This document shows, in pieces, positions 18,266-28,668 of a stretch of 64,000 nt of DNA (positions within the stretch are counted from its first letter, which is position 1; each line of letters opens with the position of its first letter). The position numbers and the translations under genes are program-made. Under the pieces are notes generated by a model that worked only from the letters and a program-made list of their open reading frames with translations, searched no databases and was not told the origin of the DNA. The stretch spans positions 2,942,501 through 3,006,500 of the forward strand of contig NZ_CP073015.1 in NCBI RefSeq assembly GCF_018080005.1, read 5' to 3'. This DNA comes from Flavobacterium sp. CS20 (GTDB lineage Bacteria > Bacteroidota > Bacteroidia > Flavobacteriales > Flavobacteriaceae).

Positions 18266-19273
18266 ATGTATCAATCACAAATATCTGGAGTAGGCAAATA
18301 CGTTCCTGAAAACGTTGTCACCAATCACGATCTTACAAAAATTATGGATACCACTGACGAATGGATCCAAGAACGCACAGGCATAAAGGAACGAAGACAT
18401 ATCAAAAAAGGCGACGGCAACACCACGGCGGTTATGGGATACAAAGTCGCAAAAATCGCACTTGAACGTGCAAATATTGATAAAGACGATATCGACTTTA
18501 TTGTCTTTGCTACACTAAGTCCAGACTATTATTTTCCTGGTTGCGGAGTTCAAGTCCAAGATATGCTTGACATATCAACTTGTCCTGCTTTAGATGTCAG
18601 AAACCAATGTAGCGGATTTGTTTATGCTTTATCTGTTGCCGACCAATTTATCAAAACAGGGATGTATAAAAATATTCTTGTCATTGGAAGTGAAAATCAC
18701 AGCGGTGGATTAGATATGACCACACGAGGTCGAAACGTTTCTGTGCTTTTTGGAGATGGTGCTGGTCTTGCTGTTTTAACCCGATGTGAAAACAAAAACA
18801 AAGGTGTTTTATCTACACATCTACATTCTGAAGGTAAGTTTGTTGAAGAGTTATCGCTAATTGGACCGAGCACAAAATATTGGGTGCCTGAAATAATTAA
18901 AGAAAATCCACAAGAAAATATTCCGTATTATCCACAAATGAATGGTCAATTGGTGTTTAAAAATGCTGTTGTAAGATTTTCAGAAGTCATCAACGAAGGT
19001 TTAGCTCATAATAACTTATCGGCTAAAGATATTGATATGTTAATTCCGCATCAAGCTAACTTGAGAATCGCTCAATTTATTCAGAAAAAATTTAAGTTGA
19101 GTAACGACCAAGTGCACAACAATATTCAAAAATACGGCAATACTACTGCAAGATCTATACCTATTGCTCTTACAGAAGCTTGGGAAAACAATAAGATAAA
19201 AACAGATGACATTGTAGTTTTAGCGACTTTTGGAAGTGGTTTTACTTGGGCAAGCGCCATCATAAAGTGGTAA
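18266..19273 (+). CDS. 3-oxoacyl-ACP synthase III (FabH-like)
   Basis: A 335-residue thiolase-fold condensing enzyme. The catalytic triad of KAS III is complete: Cys115 in DVRNQCSGF, His262 in PHQAN and Asn292 in YGNTTA. It would condense an acyl-CoA with malonyl-ACP to start a chain. It is not next to plsX or other fab genes, so it may be an additional KAS III with its own starter substrate rather than the housekeeping FabH; I therefore give no symbol. A hairpin follows the stop. Confidence 0.85.
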   Translation: MYQSQISGVGKYVPENVVTNHDLTKIMDTTDEWIQERTGIKERRHIKKGDGNTTAVMGYKVAKIALERANIDKDDIDFIVFATLSPDYYFPGCGVQVQDMLDISTCPALDVRNQCSGFVYALSVADQFIKTGMYKNILVIGSENHSGGLDMTTRGRNVSVLFGDGAGLAVLTRCENKNKGVLSTHLHSEGKFVEELSLIGPSTKYWVPEIIKENPQENIPYYPQMNGQLVFKNAVVRFSEVINEGLAHNNLSAKDIDMLIPHQANLRIAQFIQKKFKLSNDQVHNNIQKYGNTTARSIPIALTEAWENNKIKTDDIVVLATFGSGFTWASAIIKW

Positions 19274-19279
19274 ACAAAA

Positions 19280-19306
19280 AACCCTTGATGATATTATCAA
19301 AGGTTT
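19280..19306 (+). terminator. Hairpin after KAS III gene
   Basis: AACCCTTGAT (19280-19289) pairs with ATCAAAGGTT (19296-19305) with one C/A mismatch and a 6-base loop. The following T tract is short (TTT), so this is a probable but weak terminator. Confidence 0.45.
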
Positions 19307-19504
19307 AATGTTAAAAAAATTGTATCTATTAAAGGCTAATTCAAATAAATGCAATGTCTTATTATATGAAACGATTTTTATTGAAATAAGTTACTTTTAT
19401 TAACAATATTTAACCTGATATAATATCAATTTAACTTTTTTTTATTTCTTAATAATTTCTTAGGTATTAACAAAGGTTATACATCAAACAAACAAAAACA
19501 TAAT

Positions 19505-19512
19505 TAAATTTG
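19505..19512 (+). promoter_or_regulatory. -7 element of fasciclin lipoprotein gene
   Basis: TAAATTTG ends 16 bases before the ATG. No TTG is present at the expected -33 distance. Confidence 0.45.
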
Positions 19513-19528
19513 CACAAATTTTTCACTT

Positions 19529-20461
19529 ATGAAATGTAAAATCAAAACACTAATTGCTATTTTTATAGTGATATCAGCAATGACTTCTTGTAGCGATGAT
19601 GAAGCTGGTCAAATTATAGACAATACACCTTCAATTTTTGAAATTATTGCAGAAAGCCCAAACCATAACACCTTAGAGCAATTACTAATTGATACACAAC
19701 TTGACCAAACTATAGATAGTGGTGTCTTTACCATTTTTGCTCCAACAGATCAAGCCTTTCAAGCTTTAGATATAGCAAATCTTAGCAATGAAGAGATTTC
19801 TCAAATTTTACTCAATCATGTTTTGAGTGGCAAAGCAGAATCAACAGACCTTGAAACAGGATACGAATTTACCAATGCCACAGAATCTATAACAGGTGAT
19901 TCTGATTTTTTGAATATTTATGTCAATGTTGATGCTGGAATAAGCTTAAACGGTTCATCAAATGTTACAGAACCAGACATCAATGCCTCAAATGGTGTGG
20001 TGCATGTTGTAGATCAAGTTATACCACGGCCAAGTATTGTAACTTTTTTGAATGCTGACAACAATTTTTCAACATTAGTATCGGCTTTAACTCAAGAAAA
20101 TCAACCAGATTTTATCAGTACCTTGAGCGACTCAGACAACCCAGCTCCATTCACACTATTTGCTCCTAACAATCAGGCTTTTGAAGACTTATTTGTAGAG
20201 CTTGAACTCGAGTCACTCATGGATATGGATGCCAATACATTGACTTCAACACTAAACACACATATTGTGGCTTCAAATGTTATCAGAGCCGAAGATTTTT
20301 CAGCCAATACTACTGTAGAAACATTAGGAAGTAGTTTTAATATTGATGCATCTACCGATACTATTACTGATCAAAGTGGTAGAAATATCAACATTTTCAT
20401 CACAAATATACAAGCCACTAACGGGGTAATGCATGTTGTAGATAAAGTTATTTTACCTTAA
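19529..20461 (+). CDS. Lipoprotein with two fasciclin (FAS1) domains
   Basis: A 310-residue predicted lipoprotein. The signal peptide ends in the lipobox MTSC (Cys21), followed by acidic SDDEAG. Two FAS1 repeats follow, about 33-170 and 172-310. Each has the FTIFAPTDQAFQAL or FTLFAPNNQAFEDL motif, and each ends in a GVVHVVDQVI or GVMHVVDKVI motif. FAS1 domains mediate adhesion or extracellular matrix binding. It is probably displayed at the cell surface or periplasm. It stands alone behind its own promoter and is convergent with the gene at 20484. Confidence 0.9.
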   Translation: MKCKIKTLIAIFIVISAMTSCSDDEAGQIIDNTPSIFEIIAESPNHNTLEQLLIDTQLDQTIDSGVFTIFAPTDQAFQALDIANLSNEEISQILLNHVLSGKAESTDLETGYEFTNATESITGDSDFLNIYVNVDAGISLNGSSNVTEPDINASNGVVHVVDQVIPRPSIVTFLNADNNFSTLVSALTQENQPDFISTLSDSDNPAPFTLFAPNNQAFEDLFVELELESLMDMDANTLTSTLNTHIVASNVIRAEDFSANTTVETLGSSFNIDASTDTITDQSGRNINIFITNIQATNGVMHVVDKVILP

Positions 20462-20483
20462 TTTTTTATCGGAATAGATAATT

Positions 20484-23288
20484 CTAATACCATTTTCTGG
20501 TAAATAATTTGAATAAAGTTTTTAAATCAATACTGACAATAAATCTGATTTTTTCGTCATAATTTTCCTGAAACTCCCAGCCTTGACTTGAATAAACGGG
20601 AAAATATAGTTCAAAATAATCTTCTACAAAATTTAATCGTATCCCTGAATCGTATAAGAATTTGGTTGACTCATATTTGTTACCTACAAGACCGGCATCA
20701 CCGTAAACAAAAATCCAATTCCAAATCGTAGTGCTTGTATTGAGTGTAGTTATCCATTTGTTAGCAAAACTAGGTTGCAATTTAGATTTAAAACCACCTT
20801 CTGCCATAATAAATTGTTGGCTAAATAATCCACTTTCTTCACTACGACCGTAATAATTTAGATCAAACATATAGTCTGAAGGCCGATCTAAAGCAAAGCT
20901 AAAAAAGTCAGAATCACGGGTGTCATTAAATAAGAATGTTCCTAAAAACAATCTCATATTAATCTGTCTATTGTTTTCATAAAGTCTTCTAAAAGTAGCA
21001 GTTGCAAATACTTTACTGAACTTTTGAGCGATTTCATAATCGATTGAAGCCACAAAAAATCGATCTAAATTTTTATTTTGATAAGTATATCTTGCGTTAA
21101 AAACATTGTAATCTGGATCATCAACTGTATTGCTGATATCCTTATCCCGACGAACATTTACAGAACGAATGGTAAAATACTGTCGTTTATTGCTTCTACG
21201 GTCTTTATTATTGCGATACATTAGGGTTAAAAATCCTGAATAACGCTCATAAAACAAATCATAGTTATAAGAAAAACGCGATCCATTTGCACCCATAGTG
21301 ATTCCATATAAATCTTGATCATATTGCCAAGATGTATAATTAACAGACAATGAGCCAACTATCGAATTGCTTTTCAATCCATATTTAGGTTTAATTTTGT
21401 ATTCTAAAGGCTTAGGCAAAATGCTACCATTAAAAAATTTAGGTCCAATAGAAACGCCATCATAAATATTGTATGAAAATTCTGGTATAGCAAAAACTTG
21501 ATTATATTTTGGGTTTTCTATATCATCAAAAAGTTTAAATTGAATGGGTTTACCTAATAATTTTGTGATGGGTTTATAGTTGTTTTTTTGGTTAACTTCT
21601 GGAATAACACCATCATAATTCAAAGCTAAACGGTCGGCATTTTTTCTAGCTACCGTAATTTCGGCTATGCTATCAAAGGGTTTAACCCATAATTTATCTA
21701 AAACATTTTTATCTTTTAACCAAAATAAAGATACGGGAACTTTTGTATTGTTGATGTTTGATATTTGTATTTTCAAGGAATCATCGTCTCGTCTTAAAGA
21801 TTTGAATTTAAAATCAATAGGGCTTTTTAAATTGATATAATCTTCAAAAAACCAATCTATATTTTTTGAAGTGTTTTGGCTGAGGTGATTTCTAAAATCC
21901 TCGACTTGAGAAAACTTAAGTTTTTGTTGTTTATAAAAAGATTGTATTCCATTTTTAATCTCTTCATTAGAGGTGTAATGTTTTAAAAAATTTATCCCCA
22001 ATCCTGCTTGATAAGGATTGGCTATTTTTTGATTAAATCTAATCAAAGAATCTTGTGGTGTATTTAAAGATTGCTGGATATTGTTGCGTGTTACATTTTT
22101 ATATAAAAAATCATATTGATAATTAAAGTCTAAATCGGCTACGTGAAACCACTTGATAACATAAAAATCACTTAGCTTACCAAGCAATTTCATTTCAGGA
22201 TAATAGGTGTTGACATAATCTATCATCAACCCGATTTGGATGGCATCTATAATCCATTTATCTTCTCTAGTGTTGATAAGAATAGTGTTTTTTAAATACT
22301 TTGCAGTTACGGCTTTCATCAATTTTATATCATATTGAAATCCGTCAGGAAATGGACGAATAAAATCTGGTAATTGGTTTAACCCATATACTGGGGCGAT
22401 TTGATAATCTTCTTCGGATACCAATATATTTTCAAATGGATATTTGCCTAGGTTTTGATTTAAAAACTCTAAAACTCTATATGAAATAATAGATTTGACT
22501 TCGGGCTGAAGGTCATCTGAATCGATATTGGTGATCAGCGTCGAAAAATCTGTTTGATTGATGTCAAAATCTGAAGTTTGTTGTAAATAAATATCCGTGT
22601 CAACAATCTTTTGTTTTGGAAATTCGTAAATGTTTTGATTGTTAGATTTGTAAACAATTTCATCTTTTAAAGAGGAAACTAAGTTATAAGATGAAGGCAT
22701 TTTGAATTTTAACTTTAAATCTAAAACTTGTTGTGGCATATCAAAAAGCCGTCGATGAGAATATATAAACCATCGATCTTTATAAAATGCAGGTTTTAAT
22801 AGCCAATATTTTAGCTTTAGTTGATCGCCATCAACCCCAAAATTGGTGAATTTGGCATCAGGTACTTTCACAAAATACGAAATGTTTATTTTGTAAGACT
22901 CTTCATTTTGTAAGGTCTTATCAAGTTTTATTTGAATAACATCAGGATATTTGCTTGGTCGTTTCCAAATTAATTCTTTTTCATTATGGTTGAGGCTTTT
23001 TATCAATGTTCCACCGCGTTCTTCTTCTCCTGCAAAGTGAAATTTTCTCACAAACTCTTCTGAAAAACACTGCCCTAAAGCACTTTGTTTATCAGAAAAA
23101 GCATTAACCCAATCGTATAAATAGATATATTCTAAAGGCTTTCCTGTTTCATTTTTAAAATTTATCTGCTGTTGTATCGATAAGGTTTTGGCATCATCCA
23201 ACAAAGTAGCTTCAACTTGCATCTCGTGTTGTGAAAATGCAATAGAAGTAATACCAAAAAAGAGATATAAAAATTTGAATGTTTTCAA
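20484..23288 (-). CDS. M1-peptidase-like (gluzincin) protein fused to a C-terminal beta-barrel
   Basis: A 934-residue protein with a signal peptide (cut near ITSIAFSQ, residue 20). Residues about 25-470 resemble M1 aminopeptidase N-terminal and thermolysin-like regions (EYIYLYDWVNAFSD, FNQKIANPYQAGLGINFL). Where HEXXH and the distal Glu should sit (about 325-355, text DKWIIDAIQIGLMIDY), no HEXXH is present, so it looks catalytically dead. From about 600 to 934 there are alternating aromatic strands (GVSIGPKFFNGSIL and onwards) ending in FTRKWY, as in outer-membrane surface-antigen barrels. It overlaps the upstream nuclease gene by four bases in the same operon. Function unknown; the domain assignments are by eye. 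Confidence 0.6.
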   Translation of the reverse strand: MKTFKFLYLFFGITSIAFSQHEMQVEATLLDDAKTLSIQQQINFKNETGKPLEYIYLYDWVNAFSDKQSALGQCFSEEFVRKFHFAGEEERGGTLIKSLNHNEKELIWKRPSKYPDVIQIKLDKTLQNEESYKINISYFVKVPDAKFTNFGVDGDQLKLKYWLLKPAFYKDRWFIYSHRRLFDMPQQVLDLKLKFKMPSSYNLVSSLKDEIVYKSNNQNIYEFPKQKIVDTDIYLQQTSDFDINQTDFSTLITNIDSDDLQPEVKSIISYRVLEFLNQNLGKYPFENILVSEEDYQIAPVYGLNQLPDFIRPFPDGFQYDIKLMKAVTAKYLKNTILINTREDKWIIDAIQIGLMIDYVNTYYPEMKLLGKLSDFYVIKWFHVADLDFNYQYDFLYKNVTRNNIQQSLNTPQDSLIRFNQKIANPYQAGLGINFLKHYTSNEEIKNGIQSFYKQQKLKFSQVEDFRNHLSQNTSKNIDWFFEDYINLKSPIDFKFKSLRRDDDSLKIQISNINNTKVPVSLFWLKDKNVLDKLWVKPFDSIAEITVARKNADRLALNYDGVIPEVNQKNNYKPITKLLGKPIQFKLFDDIENPKYNQVFAIPEFSYNIYDGVSIGPKFFNGSILPKPLEYKIKPKYGLKSNSIVGSLSVNYTSWQYDQDLYGITMGANGSRFSYNYDLFYERYSGFLTLMYRNNKDRRSNKRQYFTIRSVNVRRDKDISNTVDDPDYNVFNARYTYQNKNLDRFFVASIDYEIAQKFSKVFATATFRRLYENNRQINMRLFLGTFLFNDTRDSDFFSFALDRPSDYMFDLNYYGRSEESGLFSQQFIMAEGGFKSKLQPSFANKWITTLNTSTTIWNWIFVYGDAGLVGNKYESTKFLYDSGIRLNFVEDYFELYFPVYSSQGWEFQENYDEKIRFIVSIDLKTLFKLFTRKWY

Positions 23289-24535
23289 TGTAAGACTACA
23301 AATTTTAAAGCATTTCCTCGGTTGGCTTTCAAAATATAAATGCCATTTGACAAATCATCCATAGAAATGCGCATTGTTGATTTCAAAACGTCTAATGTTT
23401 TCATTTGTTGTCCAAGAGTGTTGTAGATATTGAGCTGTTTTATTTCAGATATATGAGTGGCTGAAATTTCTAAAAATAAAGTATTGTCAACAATATTGCC
23501 TTCGGGTAATTTGAATATACTTGAATCAGAAAAATGGATTGTGTTCAGAAAATTTTGTTCAAATTCTAAATCCATCACAACAGGCAAGTGATCACTCATA
23601 TTCCAAAGTAAATTTCTGATGTTTTGAGAAAAAATCCCTGAACAAGTTGTATCGTTTACATTTTTATTAAAACAATTACTATTATTACCAAAAACTTGAT
23701 AAGTGCCATCAATATAATGGGCTTGGTTGTTGACATCTAAAAAATTTCCAGAAACAAATATAAAATCAAAACGATCATCTAATCCACCGCCAGCACCAAA
23801 ACCGTTAAAGTTAGAGTTGCTTACTCTTGTGCTTTGTGAATGCACATCAGAATATGTAGAATTGATATGCCAATCGCCTAATTGATTGACGGGATCGTGC
23901 ATAGGTATAATTGTATTTCCAATAAATAATTGCTGAAATCCACTTTCATTGGCAGTGTAAAAATTAAAATCTCCAGCCAAAATCACATTGGCATTTGCAC
24001 TTAAATGGGCATTGATATAATTAGTAAAATCTAAAGCCATATCAAAACGAATTTGCTCGTTAGAATCACCTTGACTGGCTTTAAAATGTGCTACAAAAAA
24101 ATCAATAATTATCGGGTTGGTTTGATTTTGATCCGTCAAAGCTTTCAACTGATATCGATTGATATCTCGTAGCGAAGTTTGAATGATATCCGTTAACTCT
24201 AAACCAAATTTTTGTGTATTATAAAACAGCAATTGATTAATCGTACCACCACTACCCGAAGTATTAAAAACAAAAGGTGCAATGACATAAATATTTTGCG
24301 TATCGTTTAATGCTTGGTTGAGAATTAGATCAGCTCCATTTTGGTTTTGTAGTTCTGCAACCATAAACACATCTGGTTGCACTTGGTCTATTATATCTTT
24401 TAAAATCAATTCCCGATTATCAGGTGGTGCTTCAGGAAAATCTAAAAGATTGTAAAACATAATCTTAGCTGTGTTTTGAGACCAAGCGGTCAAAACCCAA
24501 AACAGCATCAAACCAACATATATCACACTTCGCAT
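23285..24535 (-). CDS. Secreted endonuclease/exonuclease/phosphatase with T9SS sorting domain
   Basis: A 416-residue protein with a signal peptide (cut after TAWSQ), an EEP hydrolase domain (about 20-330) and a C-terminal type A T9SS sorting domain (about 345-416: LNIYNTLGQQMKTLDV, then SNGIYILKANRG). EEP motifs visible are FMVAELQNQ (catalytic Glu), ILAGDFNFY and MSDHLPVVMD (Asp-His pair). It is probably a surface-exposed or released DNase or phosphodiesterase exported through the SprA translocon. It lies 10 bases downstream of the LOG gene. Confidence 0.85.
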   Translation of the reverse strand: MRSVIYVGLMLFWVLTAWSQNTAKIMFYNLLDFPEAPPDNRELILKDIIDQVQPDVFMVAELQNQNGADLILNQALNDTQNIYVIAPFVFNTSGSGGTINQLLFYNTQKFGLELTDIIQTSLRDINRYQLKALTDQNQTNPIIIDFFVAHFKASQGDSNEQIRFDMALDFTNYINAHLSANANVILAGDFNFYTANESGFQQLFIGNTIIPMHDPVNQLGDWHINSTYSDVHSQSTRVSNSNFNGFGAGGGLDDRFDFIFVSGNFLDVNNQAHYIDGTYQVFGNNSNCFNKNVNDTTCSGIFSQNIRNLLWNMSDHLPVVMDLEFEQNFLNTIHFSDSSIFKLPEGNIVDNTLFLEISATHISEIKQLNIYNTLGQQMKTLDVLKSTMRISMDDLSNGIYILKANRGNALKFVVLH

Positions 24536-24545
24536 TTCTCTAAAA

Positions 24546-25247
24546 TCAGAAATTCGGACTAAGCTCGTATTTGTTGTAAAACTGATCTAAAATATCAATC
24601 ACTTCATCTTCATCATCTACAAGGTGAATCAAATCTAAGTCAATTGCATTTACCGTTGCAAATTCAGTCACCATTACTGATTTAATCCAATCAATAAGCC
24701 CAGACCAAAAGTCTTTGCCTACTAAAATAATAGGAAATTTATCAATTTTATGGGTTTGAATCAAGGTGATTGCTTCAAACAATTCGTCCATTGTGCCAAA
24801 ACCACCTGGCATAACAACAAAGCCTTGCGAATATTTAACAAACATCACTTTTCTGACAAAGAAATAATCAAACTCCAAATTTTTATCCTTATCAATATAC
24901 GGATTGTCGTGTTGCTCAAAAGGCAGTTCAATATTTAAACCTACAGAAGTTCCGCCACCAAGATGAGCACCTTTGTTGGCGGCTTCCATAATGCCTGGTC
25001 CGCCACCAGAAATGATACCATAACCTTGTTCAACGATTTTATTGGCAACTTTTACCGCTAATTCGTAATATGGGTTGTCAGGTTTCATCCGTGATGAACC
25101 AAAAATAGATACACATGGACCAATTTCAGACATCCGTTCATAACCATAAACAAATTCGCTCATAATTTTAAACAATGCCCAACTATCGTTGGTTTTGATT
25201 TCGTTCCAGTTTTTAAAGTGTTTATTTACCATAACTTCATTATTCAA
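24546..25247 (-). CDS. LOG family protein (TIGR00730; nucleoside 5'-monophosphate phosphoribohydrolase-like)
   Basis: A 233-residue Rossmann-like protein with the LOG signature: VSIFGSSRM, then GGPGIMEAANKGAHLGGG, then MPGGFGTMDELFEAITLIQT (PGGxGTxxE). Family members hydrolyse nucleoside monophosphates to base and ribose-5-phosphate; plant and actinobacterial members release cytokinins. Older annotations call it lysine decarboxylase, which is incorrect for this fold. It sits 9 bases after uvrA, in the uvrA-LOG-nuclease-M1-like operon. Confidence 0.88.
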   Translation of the reverse strand: MNNEVMVNKHFKNWNEIKTNDSWALFKIMSEFVYGYERMSEIGPCVSIFGSSRMKPDNPYYELAVKVANKIVEQGYGIISGGGPGIMEAANKGAHLGGGTSVGLNIELPFEQHDNPYIDKDKNLEFDYFFVRKVMFVKYSQGFVVMPGGFGTMDELFEAITLIQTHKIDKFPIILVGKDFWSGLIDWIKSVMVTEFATVNAIDLDLIHLVDDEDEVIDILDQFYNKYELSPNF

Positions 25248-25256
25248 AAATGACTG

Positions 25257-28088
25257 CTAATTTAATTCTTTTTTGAGATACTTCGCCGTATAAGATTTTT
25301 TGTCTTTAATAATTTGCTCAGGCGTGCCTTTAGCAACGAGTTGTCCGCCAGCTTGTCCACCTTCATAACCGATGTCAAAAATATAGTCAGCCATTTTGAT
25401 GACATCCATATTATGCTCTATAATCAATACCGTATTGCCTTTGTCCACCAGTTTATTTAAAACAGTCATCAGCACACGAATATCTTCAAAATGTAAGCCT
25501 GTTGTAGGTTCATCGAGAATATAAAACGTGCTTCCTGTAGCGATTTTAGACAATTCTGTTGCCAATTTGATACGTTGTGCTTCACCGCCTGATAGCGTGG
25601 TGCTTTGCTGACCTAAAGTGATATAACCTAAACCGACATCTTGTATAGTTTTGAGTTTACGGTAAATCTTAGGAATGGGTTCAAAAAACGCTGTGGCTTC
25701 GTCAATCGTCATTTGCAATACATCACTTATAGATTGACCTTTGTAGCGAATTTCTAAAGTTTCTCTGTTAAAACGCTTACCGTAACAAGTTTCGCATTCC
25801 ACATAAACATCGGGTAAAAAGTTCATTTCAATAACTTTTAAACCTGCTCCACCACAAGTTTCACAACGACCACCTTTGACGTTAAAACTAAATCGACCAG
25901 GTTTATAACCTCTGATTTGAGCTTCTGGTGTTTTAGCAAATAAGTTTCTAATCTCGCTAAACACTCCCGTATAGGTTGCTGGATTTGAACGCGGTGTTCT
26001 GCCAATAGGTTTTTGATTGATATCGATAACTTTATCTAAATGTTTTAACCCACGTATGGTTTTATAAGGCAAAGGTTCTTTAACGCCATTAAAGTAATGA
26101 GCATTCAATACGGGATAAAGCGTTTCGTTAATCAATGATGATTTACCACTTCCTGAAACGCCAGTGACGACAATCATTTGTCCTAAAGGGATTTTGATAC
26201 TGACATTTTTAAGATTATGACCCGTTGCACCAACCAAATGTAAATGTTTGCCGTTGCCTTTTCGACGTTTTTTAGGAACTTCAATTTCTTTAGTTCCATT
26301 GAGATATTGAGCTGTCTGTGTATTGTGTTTTAAAACTTGTTCTGGTGAACCTTGACTGATAATTTTGCCGCCGTTCTTTCCTGCAAAAGGAATGATATCT
26401 ATAATGTGGTCTGCACTGAGCATCATATCTTTATCATGTTCTACCACAATAATAGAATTGCCAATATCTCTTAAATATTTTAAAGAATTAATGAGTTTTT
26501 CATTATCACGCTGATGCAAACCAATCTTGGGTTCGTCCAAAATATATAAAACCCCAACCAACTGTGAACCAATTTGCGTTGCGATGCGAATGCGTTGTGC
26601 TTCTCCACCAGACAAAGTTTTTGACCCGCGATTAAGATTCAGATAAGTCAATCCTACGTCGATTAAAAACTGTAATCGGGTTTTGATTTCTTTGATGATT
26701 TCTTCCCCAATCTGAAGCTCAGACTTAGAAAGTTGTTTGGGTAATTTTTCAATAACTTTAAACAATTCTAAAATATCTTTGTTGACATAGTCAGAAATGT
26801 TTTGATTGTTGATTTTGAAATGTAATGCCATTTTCTTTAACCGACTGCCTTGGCAAGATGGACATAAAATGTGATCCATATATTTTTTTGCCCAACGGGT
26901 AAGAGATGTTGACGTTTGTTTAGCGTTGTAGGTGTTTTCAATAAAAGTAGCAACACCTTCAAAATCATAGCGATGCACAATATCCATTTTCATCGTCTCG
27001 TTGTAATGCTTAAAGTTTGCTTTGCCACCATATAAGATTGCTTCAAGTGCTTCTTTTGGAATTTTGTTGATGGGATCAGATAACTTAAAATCAAAATGTA
27101 AAGCAATTTCTTTTAACTGCTTAAACACCCAATTGTTTTTAGCCTTACCGTGTGGCTCAATGCCACCTTTGTTGATAGACAAACTATCATCAGGGATAAT
27201 TTTATCAGGATTAACCACATATTTTTTCCCTAAACCATTGCAATCAGGACAAGCTCCTTTTGGCGAATTAAAAGAAAAAGTGTTGGGTTCAGGTTTGGGA
27301 TAAGCAATTCCAGTTGTTGGGCACATCAATTCGCGACTAAAAAACACGGGTTGTTTCTCATCTTTCGCCAAAACCATCAAGGTATTTTGTCCCAACTTCA
27401 TCGCTGTTTTGATGCTGTCTGATAATCGCTTTTTGACTGATAGTTTGTCTTCAACTTTTAATCGATCAACTACAATTTCAATATCGTGGGTTTTGTAACG
27501 GTCAACTTTCAGACCATTGACAATGTCTTTGATTTCGCCGTCAATTCTAACTTTAAGATAACCTTGCTTTGCGATTTGTTCAAACAACTCTCGATAATGT
27601 CCTTTTCGAGACCGAATTTTGGGAGCTAAAATATTAATGGCTTGGCCTTTGAAATCAGATAAAATTTTATTCAAAATCTGGTCATCGGTATAGCTGACCA
27701 TTTTTTCGCCAGTTTTGTAACTATAGGCTGTGCCAACCCGAGCAAACAACAAACGCAAAAAATCATAAACTTCAGTAATGGTGCCAACCGTGCTTCGTGG
27801 ACTACGACTCGTGGTTTTTTGTTCAATAGCAATAACTGGAGATAAACCGTCAATTTTATCGACATCTGGTCGTTCAAGATTACCCAAAAACTGACGGGCA
27901 TAAGCCGAAAAAGTTTCAATATAACGGCGTTGACCTTCCGCATAAATCGTGTCAAAAGCCAAAGACGATTTGCCCGAACCCGATAAACCTGTGATGACAA
28001 CAAGTTGGTTTCGAGGAATTTTTACATCAATATTTTTAAGGTTGTGAGTACGAGCACCCAAGACTTCAATGACTTCTTCAGCTTTCAA
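25257..28088 (-). CDS. uvrA: Excinuclease ABC subunit A
   Basis: A 943-residue UvrA, the DNA damage-recognition ATPase of nucleotide excision repair. It has two ABC ATPase modules with Walker [10 protein letters not shown] (about 32-40) and GVSGSGKSS (about 645), ABC signatures [12 protein letters not shown] and [12 protein letters not shown], and two zinc-binding Cys clusters (CPTTG with [16 protein letters not shown] with CETCYG). The start is TTG at 28088; no ATG is available at the correct N-terminus. It heads a four-gene reverse operon behind a clear promoter. Confidence 0.97.
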   Translation of the reverse strand: MKAEEVIEVLGARTHNLKNIDVKIPRNQLVVITGLSGSGKSSLAFDTIYAEGQRRYIETFSAYARQFLGNLERPDVDKIDGLSPVIAIEQKTTSRSPRSTVGTITEVYDFLRLLFARVGTAYSYKTGEKMVSYTDDQILNKILSDFKGQAINILAPKIRSRKGHYRELFEQIAKQGYLKVRIDGEIKDIVNGLKVDRYKTHDIEIVVDRLKVEDKLSVKKRLSDSIKTAMKLGQNTLMVLAKDEKQPVFFSRELMCPTTGIAYPKPEPNTFSFNSPKGACPDCNGLGKKYVVNPDKIIPDDSLSINKGGIEPHGKAKNNWVFKQLKEIALHFDFKLSDPINKIPKEALEAILYGGKANFKHYNETMKMDIVHRYDFEGVATFIENTYNAKQTSTSLTRWAKKYMDHILCPSCQGSRLKKMALHFKINNQNISDYVNKDILELFKVIEKLPKQLSKSELQIGEEIIKEIKTRLQFLIDVGLTYLNLNRGSKTLSGGEAQRIRIATQIGSQLVGVLYILDEPKIGLHQRDNEKLINSLKYLRDIGNSIIVVEHDKDMMLSADHIIDIIPFAGKNGGKIISQGSPEQVLKHNTQTAQYLNGTKEIEVPKKRRKGNGKHLHLVGATGHNLKNVSIKIPLGQMIVVTGVSGSGKSSLINETLYPVLNAHYFNGVKEPLPYKTIRGLKHLDKVIDINQKPIGRTPRSNPATYTGVFSEIRNLFAKTPEAQIRGYKPGRFSFNVKGGRCETCGGAGLKVIEMNFLPDVYVECETCYGKRFNRETLEIRYKGQSISDVLQMTIDEATAFFEPIPKIYRKLKTIQDVGLGYITLGQQSTTLSGGEAQRIKLATELSKIATGSTFYILDEPTTGLHFEDIRVLMTVLNKLVDKGNTVLIIEHNMDVIKMADYIFDIGYEGGQAGGQLVAKGTPEQIIKDKKSYTAKYLKKELN

Positions 28089-28117
28089 TAGGTTTTTGTT
28101 TTAAACAATACAATTTG

Positions 28118-28146
28118 CAAATCTACTCAAAGCGATTTTAACTCAA
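28118..28146 (-). promoter_or_regulatory. Promoter of uvrA operon
   Basis: Reverse strand: TTG at 28144-28146 and TAGATTTG at 28118-28125, spaced by 18 bases, within the Bacteroidetes range. It lies about 30 bases upstream of the TTG start. Confidence 0.6.
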
Positions 28147-28233
28147 AGCTGAGCAAAGTATAATTAATTAAAAAAAAATATTTTTAATTAGTGTTTTGAA
28201 TAAATTGATTTCAAAGGCAACTTCAAAACTACA

Positions 28234-28665
28234 TTAATGTCCAGTACTCCCAAACCCACCATCACCGCGAGAGGTTTCATCGAGTTGTTCAACCAGTTTA
28301 AACTCAGCTTGCTCAAACTTGGCAATGACCATTTGGGCGATACGCATGCCATTGGTGATTTCAAAATTGTCTTGAGAAAGATTGACAAGAATGACACCAA
28401 TTTCACCACGATAATCTGCATCAATCGTACCTGGTGAATTTAAAACAGAGATGCCATGTTTTGCCGCTAATCCACTTCGTGGACGGATTTGTGCTTCGTA
28501 ACCTTCTGGCAAAGCAATGTGCAAACCTGTTTTGATGATTGTGCGTTCTAAAGGTTTTAATATAACAGGAGTTTCGCAAACCGCTTTCAAATCTAAACCC
28601 GCTGAATCTTTAGTTTCGTATTGTGGTAAATCGTGCTCGGACGTATTGATAATAGGAATAATCAT
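28234..28665 (-). CDS. dut: dUTP diphosphatase
   Basis: A 143-residue trimeric dUTPase that hydrolyses dUTP to dUMP and pyrophosphate, keeping uracil out of DNA and supplying dTMP synthesis. All five motifs are visible: [41 protein letters not shown] and the C-terminal [11 protein letters not shown]. Length is normal. It starts 3 bases after the stop of the broken flippase gene and is probably co-transcribed with it. Confidence 0.96.
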   Translation of the reverse strand: MIIPIINTSEHDLPQYETKDSAGLDLKAVCETPVILKPLERTIIKTGLHIALPEGYEAQIRPRSGLAAKHGISVLNSPGTIDADYRGEIGVILVNLSQDNFEITNGMRIAQMVIAKFEQAEFKLVEQLDETSRGDGGFGSTGH

Positions 28666-28668
28666 AAA

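Noticed and set aside
27022..27303. 93-codon forward ORF opposite uvrA
   Set aside because: Shadow of uvrA; no family features.
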